Shown piece by piece: positions 6,653-13,718 of a DNA stretch of 14,957 nucleotides. Position 1 is the first letter of the stretch. The number at the start of each line of letters is the position of its first letter. The DNA is taken from positions 1-14,957 of the forward strand of contig JAGAAD010000006.1 of the NCBI GenBank assembly GCA_017615445.1, given 5' to 3'. The notes under the pieces are model-generated. The model saw only the letters and a list, made by a program, of their open reading frames with translations. It had not been told where the DNA came from and ran no database searches. The position numbers and the translations under genes were made by a program. The stretch is from Bacteroidales bacterium (GTDB lineage: Bacteria > Bacteroidota > Bacteroidia > Bacteroidales > UBA932).

Positions 6653-9600
6653 ATGAAGCGTTTAGCAACTATTCTAGCCTTGGCGTTGATTTCTGCGGCG
6701 GCTTTCGCCCAGACTATCACCGTCACGGGTACCGTGCTCGACGACCAGGGCTGGCCTCAGATGTCCGCCGGAGTCTTCGAGAAAGGTACCAGCAACGGCA
6801 CGGTCACGGACCTGGACGGAGCGTACACCATCAAGGTGCCCGCAGATGCTGTCCTCGTCTTCTCCTTCTACGGCTTCAAGGACGTTGAGGTCCCCGTGGA
6901 GGGCAAGACAGTGATCGATGTCACAATGTATCCGGACAACCTCCTCCTGGAAGAGGTGGTGGTCGTGGGATACGGCACACAGAAATCCAAAGACCTCACT
7001 GCCCCTATAGTCACGGTGAAGGGTGAGGAACTTTCGAAGCAGATTTCGTCCAGCCCGATGTCCGCCCTGCAGGGTATGGTCAGCGGCGTGCAGATCATCA
7101 ACAGCGGTGCTCCCGGCGCCTCGCCGACCGTCAAGGTCCGCGGTGTGGGCTCCATCAGCGATTACGCTACTCCGCTGTATGTCGTGGACGGAACTTTCGT
7201 GGACAACATCGACTTCCTCTCGAGCTCGGATATCGAGAACCTGACGGTCCTTAAGGACGCATCTGCGGCCGCCATCTACGGTGTGCGCGCAGCAAACGGC
7301 GTCATTATAGTCACCACCAAGAAAGGTGCAAAGGACCATCTCACCATCAACTACGAAGGCTACGGCGGCGTGCAGATCCCGACCAACATCATGAAGCTCT
7401 GCAATGCCGAGCAGTACATCGAGCTGATGAACGAGGCGAACAAGAACACCACCGGCTATGTGCCCAAGTCCGCCGCCAACTACAACGGCGACACCGACTG
7501 GTATGCCGCCCTCGTCAGGCCGGCTCTCACCACCAGCCATTCAATCGACTTCTCGGGCGCATCGGACAACACCAACTATTCGGTGGGTGTGAGCTACTTC
7601 TACCAGGACGGTATCATGAACCACTGCACGAACGACTACAACCGAATCAACATCCGCACACGCCTGGACCAGAAGATGACTTCCTGGCTCAAGATGGGTG
7701 TGAACTCGGTCCTCTCCCGTTCGAAGACAAACCACTACAACAGCAACGCGTTCTATCAGGCCTTCCTGAATCCGCCTGTCTACAGCATCTACAACGATGC
7801 CAACGAAGCGGCCTATCCGGTCAAGTTTGATTCTCCGCAGCTCTACGGCTTTGCAAACGCCTACGGCAACCCTGTGGCAAACGCCTACTACAACAATAAC
7901 CAGGAATCCGGTCTCAAGGAAGTCCTTGCAGCTTATGCAGAGTTCACTATCAGCGAAAAGCTCAGCCTCAAGACTTCCTACAATCTGGACTTCAATTTCT
8001 ACGACAGCCAGAACTACACTCCGGAATTCAATGTGGGCGGCAGCCAGTGTGTGGGAACTTCCACCTTCACAAAACAGTTCGGCTACGGCCTGAACCAGAT
8101 TTTCGACAATGTCCTCACCTTCAGCGACCGCAACGGCCAGCATTCATATTCAGTGATGGTGGGTAATTCAGTCAGGACCCAGTTCTCCTCCTACCTCTAC
8201 GGCACCAGGAATTCGGTCCCGAACTACGACGCCGCATCCAGGTACCTGGTCAACGGTTCACCGAAGAACCAGACCACATCCGATGGCGCGACCCGCTACA
8301 ACGGTCTGTCTTTCTTCGCCCGCGGCACCTACAACTTCGCCGAGAAGTATCTGGCCACAGTCACTCTCCGTGCGGACGGTTCGTCCAAGTATCAGGAAAA
8401 GTGGGGAATCTTCCCTTCAGTGGGTCTCGGCTGGAATATCTCGGACGAAGATTTCATGAAGGATCAGAAGATATTCGACTACCTCAAGCTCCGCGCTTCC
8501 TGGGGTATGCTCGGTAACGACAACGTGCCCGCCAACTCTGCAGTCACGGTGGGAGCGTCCGGAATGGGTGCATCCGCAGTGTTCGGAGAGACCGTGGTGG
8601 ACGGTGTGGGCGCGCAGACGGTTTACAACAACTACCTCAGGTGGGAGGTCGTGACCGAAGCCAATATCGGTGCGGACTTCTCGATGATGGAAGGAAAGCT
8701 CCACGGTGAGCTGGACCTCTACGACCGTATGACGGACAATGTGGTGTTCTACACTCCGATCGCGGCCGGCGGCGGCACCGCAAACCTCCTTTCGAACAAC
8801 GGTTCGGTGATGAACCTCGGTGTGGAACTCTCGCTAGGCTGGTCCGAGCGCGTAAGCCAGAATTTCAGCTACAACCTCGGCCTGAACGCCACTTTCAACC
8901 ACAACCAGGTCACGAAGCTCAGCGGACTTGAGCTCAGCTCCAACGACTTCGTCCCCGGCACCGAGATCAACGGTAACTATGCTACCCGCGCCGCGGTGGG
9001 ATACCCGATCGGCGGATTCTGGGGCTATAAGATCGACGGAGTCTACGCTTCCGAAAAAGAGGCTCTCCAGGATCCCGTCCTCCAGAACATCAAGGACGCA
9101 GGCTTCTTCAAGTACAAGGATGTGACCGGCGACGGCACCGTCAATAAGGAAGACATCACTTATCTCGGCAGCCCTCTCCCTTGGCTCATCCTCGGTTTCA
9201 ATGTGGGCTTCAACTACAAGAACTGGGATTTCTCGATGCTTATCAATTCCCAGATCGGAAACAAGATACTCAACTACAAGAGAATGCAGCGCGGTGTGTT
9301 CACCGAAGCAAACTACGATCTGGATTTCTACAAGAACCGCTGGACTTCGAGCAACAAGTCGAGCAAGTACCCGTCCGCCGAGGCTGCAGGTTATGCCTTC
9401 ACCCAGAGCTGTAACGAGTTCTACCTTGAGGACGGCTCTTCTGTGAGCATCAACAACATCCAGGCTGGTTACACATTCTCCGGTATGAAGTGGGCAAAGA
9501 GCATCAGGGCCTATGTCTCCGCTCAGCGTCCCCTCACTCTCTTCGGCTACAACGGATTCACGACTGAAATCGGCGGCTCCGCCATCAGCTCCGGAATAGA

Positions 9601-9658
9601 CAACAGCGTCTATCCTATGCAGTCTATCTACACCCTCGGTGTGAATGTCAACTTCTAA
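6653..9658 (+). CDS. SusC-like TonB-dependent outer-membrane transporter
   Basis: The 1001-residue product imports oligosaccharides across the outer membrane with energy from TonB and the inner-membrane proton gradient. It has a Sec signal MKRLATILALALISAAAFA, cleaved before Q20. Residues about 23-97 form a carboxypeptidase-regulatory-like domain (VTGTVLDDQGWP, GTVTDLDGAYTIKVP). Then come a TonB-box-like region near 99-108 (EEVVVVGYGT) and the plug at about 115-225, with MSALQGMVSGVQI, VKVRGVGSI, PLYVVDG and KDASAAAIYGVRAANGVIIV. The rest is a beta-barrel ending in a C-terminal aromatic residue (NVNF). No N-terminal STN signalling domain is present, so it is not an ECF sigma/anti-sigma-coupled transducer. 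It starts 2 nt after the GH144-like stop, and SusD follows at once, so transporter and lid are co-expressed. Substrate specificity is inferred only from the neighbouring enzymes. Confidence 0.97.
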   Translation: MKRLATILALALISAAAFAQTITVTGTVLDDQGWPQMSAGVFEKGTSNGTVTDLDGAYTIKVPADAVLVFSFYGFKDVEVPVEGKTVIDVTMYPDNLLLEEVVVVGYGTQKSKDLTAPIVTVKGEELSKQISSSPMSALQGMVSGVQIINSGAPGASPTVKVRGVGSISDYATPLYVVDGTFVDNIDFLSSSDIENLTVLKDASAAAIYGVRAANGVIIVTTKKGAKDHLTINYEGYGGVQIPTNIMKLCNAEQYIELMNEANKNTTGYVPKSAANYNGDTDWYAALVRPALTTSHSIDFSGASDNTNYSVGVSYFYQDGIMNHCTNDYNRINIRTRLDQKMTSWLKMGVNSVLSRSKTNHYNSNAFYQAFLNPPVYSIYNDANEAAYPVKFDSPQLYGFANAYGNPVANAYYNNNQESGLKEVLAAYAEFTISEKLSLKTSYNLDFNFYDSQNYTPEFNVGGSQCVGTSTFTKQFGYGLNQIFDNVLTFSDRNGQHSYSVMVGNSVRTQFSSYLYGTRNSVPNYDAASRYLVNGSPKNQTTSDGATRYNGLSFFARGTYNFAEKYLATVTLRADGSSKYQEKWGIFPSVGLGWNISDEDFMKDQKIFDYLKLRASWGMLGNDNVPANSAVTVGASGMGASAVFGETVVDGVGAQTVYNNYLRWEVVTEANIGADFSMMEGKLHGELDLYDRMTDNVVFYTPIAAGGGTANLLSNNGSVMNLGVELSLGWSERVSQNFSYNLGLNATFNHNQVTKLSGLELSSNDFVPGTEINGNYATRAAVGYPIGGFWGYKIDGVYASEKEALQDPVLQNIKDAGFFKYKDVTGDGTVNKEDITYLGSPLPWLILGFNVGFNYKNWDFSMLINSQIGNKILNYKRMQRGVFTEANYDLDFYKNRWTSSNKSSKYPSAEAAGYAFTQSCNEFYLEDGSSVSINNIQAGYTFSGMKWAKSIRAYVSAQRPLTLFGYNGFTTEIGGSAISSGIDNSVYPMQSIYTLGVNVNF

Positions 9659-9671
9659 AATGCAGACAGTT

Positions 9672-11159
9672 ATGAAAAAGATAACATACCTTCTTTCGCT
9701 GGTCGCAGCATTGACTGCATTGGCTTCCTGCTCTGATTTTCTGAACATCCGCGTGGAGGGCACCATGCCGTCCACTGCCACGGACTACACCAAGGCTGAG
9801 AATATCTTCCAGCCTGTCAGCGCGGCCTATGCCCAGATGCGTAACGACATCTGGTTCCCGTATATCTGCGTCACCGATGTGACTTCCGATGATTCCGACA
9901 AAGGCTCGGAGGCATCCGACAACTCCTATGCAAAGGAGATGGACGAGTACACGTTCACCCCGAACAACTACATGTTCAATTCCCTTTGGACAGGCTACTA
10001 CGATATTATTTCCTCGGCCAACAACGCCCTTATCCAGGAGGCTAACTACTACGCCGCGATGAGCACGGACGAGAACAAGGCCTACGCCCGCGAGTGCGCC
10101 AACGAAGCGAAGGTGATCAGGGCCTACGCCTACCTCGAGCTTATGCGCACCTTCGGAAGCGTGCCTATCGTGGAGGGCAATATGACGGCTGAGCAGCTCG
10201 CCAACAACCCTCAGGTTTCGCTTGACAAGCTCTACCAGTATGTCTGCAAGGACCTGGACGAGGCCATCGACACCCTCCCGGCTTCTTACAGCAAGGCCTG
10301 GGGCACCCGTTACACCAAGTACACAGCCTATGCAGTGAAGGCCAAGCACGCCCTCTATCGCGAGGACTGGCCGACAGCAGCCGCAGCCTGCGACGCTATC
10401 ATCTCTTCCGGCAAATTCGCCCTGCAGGACGACTACCGTTTCCTCTTCTCGGTGGACGGTGAAGGCTGCTCTGAATCGCTGATGGAGATTGAATCTTCAG
10501 ACCTCGGACAGACTTCCGGCGCGGCGCCTTATGTGCTCTACGCCTACTATCAGGGCCCGAGAAGCAACACTCCCGCCGGTATGCAGGGTTGGGGCTTCAA
10601 TGTGCCTAACGACAACCTCCTGAACTTCCTTCAGGGCAGGGGAGATGCAAAGCGTATCGCCATCACTTTCCTCGAGAGCGGCAAAACCACTCCCGAAGGA
10701 GATTATATCAGCGACAAGTGCCCCAACAAGTACTACAACGGAAAGGTCTACACTCCGCTTGAGTACAACACCTACAACACCAACGCCTACGGCTACGACC
10801 ACAATATCCGCCTGATCCGCTACGCCGAGATCCTCCTCATCTACGCCGAGGCTCTCGCCCATGGCGCTCCGGTCGGAACCTGCGGCCTTAGCGCCGACGA
10901 CGCCCTCCATCTTGTCCAGAACCGTGCAGGAATCGCAAACACTGCCGCCACTTTGGACAACATCTATGATGAGCGCCGCGCGGAGCTGGCACTCGAAGGC
11001 AACCGCATCTTCGACCTCATACGTCTCGGAAAGGTCGGCGAGGTCTGCGGAGCCCAGTTCGTCAAGGCAAAGACCAACTTCCACGACTTTTTCCCGATTC
11101 CCTCCACCCAGATTTCTCTCAACGAAGGTCTGGTGCCGAGCCCGGGCTACACATACTAG
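9672..11159 (+). CDS. SusD/RagB-like outer-membrane glycan-binding lipoprotein
   Basis: The product is 495 residues from the ATG at 9672. It forms the extracellular lid of the SusC transporter and binds the oligosaccharide. The signal MKKITYLLSLVAALTALASC is lipidated at C20, followed by SDFLNI, which carries an acidic residue suited to surface export. The N-terminal SusD-like region covers about 30-220 (AYAQMRND, ANEAKVIRAYAYLELMRTFG), with the TPR-like helices typical of the family. The C-terminal RagB/SusD region shows DERRAELALEGNRIFDLIRLG (from residue 433), HDFFPIP and the terminal PSPGYTY. An ATG at 9660 would add four residues (MQTV) and lie 1 nt after the SusC stop. The 9672 start gives the more usual MKK signal with a 13-nt spacing; both are possible. 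SusD sequences diverge with ligand, so binding specificity cannot be called from sequence alone. Confidence 0.96.
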   Translation: MKKITYLLSLVAALTALASCSDFLNIRVEGTMPSTATDYTKAENIFQPVSAAYAQMRNDIWFPYICVTDVTSDDSDKGSEASDNSYAKEMDEYTFTPNNYMFNSLWTGYYDIISSANNALIQEANYYAAMSTDENKAYARECANEAKVIRAYAYLELMRTFGSVPIVEGNMTAEQLANNPQVSLDKLYQYVCKDLDEAIDTLPASYSKAWGTRYTKYTAYAVKAKHALYREDWPTAAAACDAIISSGKFALQDDYRFLFSVDGEGCSESLMEIESSDLGQTSGAAPYVLYAYYQGPRSNTPAGMQGWGFNVPNDNLLNFLQGRGDAKRIAITFLESGKTTPEGDYISDKCPNKYYNGKVYTPLEYNTYNTNAYGYDHNIRLIRYAEILLIYAEALAHGAPVGTCGLSADDALHLVQNRAGIANTAATLDNIYDERRAELALEGNRIFDLIRLGKVGEVCGAQFVKAKTNFHDFFPIPSTQISLNEGLVPSPGYTY

Positions 11160-11210
11160 AAAACTAAACCAACAACATTTATTAACAACCTTTTTATTTT
11201 TATTCAAATC
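11160..11210 (+). promoter_or_regulatory. AT-rich untranslated spacer before the LamG-protein gene
   Basis: This 51-nt spacer is far richer in A+T than the surrounding genes, with an AACAAC-rich first half and a T-rich second half (CTTTTTATTTTTATTC). I see no inverted repeat, so it does not look like an intrinsic terminator, and no TAnnTTTG box. An unstructured A/T-rich leader of this sort often precedes well-translated genes in Bacteroidetes, which lack strong Shine-Dalgarno use. It may raise translation of the lipoprotein downstream. Confidence 0.35.
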
Positions 11211-12080
11211 ATGAAGAAACTTTATGTTTTCGCTGCAGCAGCGCTTGCACTCTGCACATTCGCATCTTGCGACAAGACTCCCGAAGGACCCAACACCCCT
11301 AACGGAAAAGCTGAAATCACTGTCGCCAAGGACGCTCTCGTAGCTTACTTCCCGATGGAGGACGCCACCGAGTACATCTCCAAGCTCACCCCGAAGGATC
11401 AGGGTACAGGCTCGGAGGCCAACTTCGTGGAAGGCCGCACCGGTAAGTGCTATCAGGGAACCAAGGGCTCATACCTCGTCTATGACCTTCCCGCAGACAG
11501 CAAGATCAAGGAAATGAAGGCTTTCACCCTCTCGTTCTGGCTCAACGGACCCGAGGTCACCGAGGCCCCCGTTCCCATGTACTTCCAGGTCAGCTCCGAC
11601 GACCTCTTCTGGGGTTGCATGTCTGTCTCCGTGGACCGCACCGCAGTTGGCGACGGCTATCTGACCCTCAAGAACTGCTATCGTTACAATGAGAACGGTG
11701 CATTCTGGAAGACCTATTCCGACGAATACGAGAAGTGCTGGACCGCTGCCCGCTGGATCCATGTGGTCTACAGCTACGACGCTGAGAAGTCTGAGTTCCA
11801 CGCTTTCGCAAACGGTGCTGAGGTCACTCCTGAGGGAGCAGTTGCATGCTACGACTGGACCGCAGCCGAGGGCACTCCTGCCGGAAATCTCAACTGGTCA
11901 ACCGCTACCGGTCTCAACATCGGTGCATGGCTTCCTAAACTCGTGAACGGTGCTACCGACGAGTGGATGGGCGACCTCGAGAACGTCAAGCTCGACGAAA
12001 TGCGTCTCTACAACCGCGGCCTTTCCGCTGATGAGGTCGCCGCTCTCTACAGGGCTGAGATTGCAAACATCAACGACTAA
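11211..12080 (+). CDS. LamG/concanavalin A-like lipoprotein, candidate surface glycan-binding protein
   Basis: The 289-residue product sits directly after SusD, the position where PULs normally encode a SusE/SusF-type or other surface glycan-binding lipoprotein. The signal MKKLYVFAAAALALCTFASC is lipidated at C20; the following DKTPEGPN is a flexible, acidic and proline-rich tether compatible with surface display. Residues about 40-285 form one LamG-fold (Laminin_G_3-like) jelly-roll: ALVAYFPMEDATEY, KAFTLSFWLNGPE, ARWIHVVYSYDAEKSEFHAF and the closing LENVKLDEMRLYNRGLSADE. No catalytic motif is visible, so I read it as a binding protein. By context the ligand would be the same beta-glucan that the GH144-like enzymes cut, but nothing in the sequence proves this. 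A strong stem-loop follows 17 nt after the stop. A lectin, adhesin or enzyme-recruiting role is an alternative. Confidence 0.82.
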   Translation: MKKLYVFAAAALALCTFASCDKTPEGPNTPNGKAEITVAKDALVAYFPMEDATEYISKLTPKDQGTGSEANFVEGRTGKCYQGTKGSYLVYDLPADSKIKEMKAFTLSFWLNGPEVTEAPVPMYFQVSSDDLFWGCMSVSVDRTAVGDGYLTLKNCYRYNENGAFWKTYSDEYEKCWTAARWIHVVYSYDAEKSEFHAFANGAEVTPEGAVACYDWTAAEGTPAGNLNWSTATGLNIGAWLPKLVNGATDEWMGDLENVKLDEMRLYNRGLSADEVAALYRAEIANIND

Positions 12081-12097
12081 TTATTATCAAATTATCC

Positions 12098-12130
12098 GGA
12101 GGGTCTGCCCTGCGCAGACCCTCCATTTTT
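12098..12130 (+). terminator. Intrinsic terminator or attenuator between the LamG-protein and second GH144-like genes
   Basis: GGAGGGTCTGC (12098-12108) pairs perfectly with GCAGACCCTCC (12114-12124) across a 5-nt loop CCTGC, giving an 11-bp G+C-rich stem followed by ATTTTT. This is a textbook rho-independent terminator shape. The T-tract ends only 6 nt before the ATG of the next gene (12137), and I see no TAnnTTTG promoter between, so read-through probably supplies the genes downstream. Confidence 0.85.
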
Positions 12131-12136
12131 AATTGA

Positions 12137-13714
12137 ATGAAACGTTTTCTGCCTTTTGTGCTGCTTGCAGCCCTGTTCTCCTGCACTCCGCAGGAGGAAA
12201 CCGTCTATCCCAAGGCGGAAATCCTTTCGTTCGAATTCAACGGAAAGGCGATCACCGAAAAGAGTGTCCCTTCCGATGTGAACGGCAGCGCCGTGTGGCG
12301 TCTGACTTTCAGCAAAGACCTGGACGGGTCCAGGATCGACCCGGACAAAATCAGCATCACCGGAGTGTCTCAGGAGAGTTTCGATCTCGCCGTGGAAGGC
12401 AAGGTCCTGACAGTTTCCTCCAACAAGACCCTCCCTCCGTCCACCAAGATAATTCTCCGTCTCTATGCCGGCAAGAATTTCGGTGTGGACATCCTTTACG
12501 ACTATAAGTTGGCTTTCGTCACCGGCTACGACACATCGGACAAATTCCCGCAAATTTCCGATGACGAGCTATTCGATAAAGTCCAGAAACAGACTTTCAA
12601 GTACTTCTGGGACTATGCCCATCCGACGAGCGGACTTGCGCGCGAGAGACTCGGTTCGGGGGACACCGTGGCTGCGGGCGGGAGCGGCTTCGGGATTATG
12701 GCCATCATTGTGGGCGTGGAGCGCGGCTGGATCACCCGGACCGAGGGGGCAGCGCGCCTGCTCAAAATCGCGAACTTCCTCGCGGCGGCCGAACGTTTCC
12801 ACGGCGCCTGGCCGCACTGGATCAACGGCGAGACCGGCAAGGCGATCGCTTTCAGCCAGTATGACGACGGCGCGGACCTGGTGGAAACCGCCTTCCTGAT
12901 CGAAGGCTTGCTGGCCGCCAGGCAGTATTTCAATGGCTCGGATGCGACCGAGACCTCCTTACGCTCGAAGATTACCGAACTCTGGGAGTCTGTCGAATGG
13001 ACATGGTTCCAGCGCGGCGGGCAGAACGTGCTCTACTGGCACTGGTCTTCGAACCACGACTGGAAGATGAATATGCGGATCACATCCTGGAACGAAGCCC
13101 AGATAGTGTATATCCTCGCCGCCTCATCACCGACCCATCCTATCACGAAGGATGTGTACGAGCAGGGTTGGAAGCCTTCCAACTCCTACGGCTATAAGAA
13201 CCCACTGTTCTTTGTGCACTACTCCTATATGGGCCTGGATCCCCGCAAGCTCAACGACGGGACCAGAGACTACTGGCAGCAGCTCAGCAAGCACGTCCGC
13301 ACCAACTATGAATACTGCGTCAGCAGCACCAAAGGCTACGGCTACAGCGCCGAATGCTGGGGCCTCACCGCATCAGACTACTACGACGGCTACACCGCGT
13401 CCAGTCCCAACCACGACACCGGCACCGTCGCTCCCACCGCCGCCCTCGCTTCCTTCCCCTACAGTCCGGAAGAATCGATGGCCGCAATGAAATATTTTTA
13501 CTACAAACTAGGCGACCGCCTTTGGAGCGACTACGGCTTCAAGGACGCTTTCGCCCTTAAACAAAACTGGTTCGCCCCGTCCTACATCGCGATAGATCAG
13601 GGACCTATCGTGGTGATGATGGAGAACCACCGCACAGGCTTGCTCTGGGACACCTTTATGAAGGACACAGACGTCCAGGCGGGCCTCACCAAACTCGGAT
13701 TTACCTGGAAATAA
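12137..13714 (+). CDS. GH144-like beta-1,2-glucanase lipoprotein with N-terminal Ig-like module
   Basis: The 525-residue product has a lipoprotein signal MKRFLPFVLLAALFSC, lipidated at C16 and followed by TPQEETVY, an acidic stretch suited to surface export. Residues about 28-132 form a beta-rich Ig-like module (ILSFEFNGKAITEK, WRLTFSKDLDGSRI, KIILRLYAGKNFG), commonly seen in front of Bacteroidetes surface enzymes. The catalytic domain (about 145-525) shares hallmarks with the first GH144-like protein: GLARERL, GGSGFGIMAII, YDDGADLVETAFL (D243, D247, E250), YWHWSSNHDWKMN, AASSPTHP, PLFFVHYSYMGLDPR and YIAIDQGPIVVMMEN. The loop between VYE and PLFF is 13 residues, against 28 in the paralogue, so cleavage mode may differ. 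The expected role is hydrolysis of beta-1,2-glucan, endo or by sophorose release. The gene starts 6 nt after a terminator-like hairpin, and GH3 follows 4 nt after its stop. Confidence 0.88.
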   Translation: MKRFLPFVLLAALFSCTPQEETVYPKAEILSFEFNGKAITEKSVPSDVNGSAVWRLTFSKDLDGSRIDPDKISITGVSQESFDLAVEGKVLTVSSNKTLPPSTKIILRLYAGKNFGVDILYDYKLAFVTGYDTSDKFPQISDDELFDKVQKQTFKYFWDYAHPTSGLARERLGSGDTVAAGGSGFGIMAIIVGVERGWITRTEGAARLLKIANFLAAAERFHGAWPHWINGETGKAIAFSQYDDGADLVETAFLIEGLLAARQYFNGSDATETSLRSKITELWESVEWTWFQRGGQNVLYWHWSSNHDWKMNMRITSWNEAQIVYILAASSPTHPITKDVYEQGWKPSNSYGYKNPLFFVHYSYMGLDPRKLNDGTRDYWQQLSKHVRTNYEYCVSSTKGYGYSAECWGLTASDYYDGYTASSPNHDTGTVAPTAALASFPYSPEESMAAMKYFYYKLGDRLWSDYGFKDAFALKQNWFAPSYIAIDQGPIVVMMENHRTGLLWDTFMKDTDVQAGLTKLGFTWK

Positions 13715-13718
13715 CAAT

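Noticed and set aside
9645..9671. Upstream starts for SusD, including an ATG inside the SusC coding end
   Set aside because: The longer forms put polar residues before the MKK signal peptide; 9672 gives a standard lipoprotein signal. ATG 9660 remains a minor alternative.
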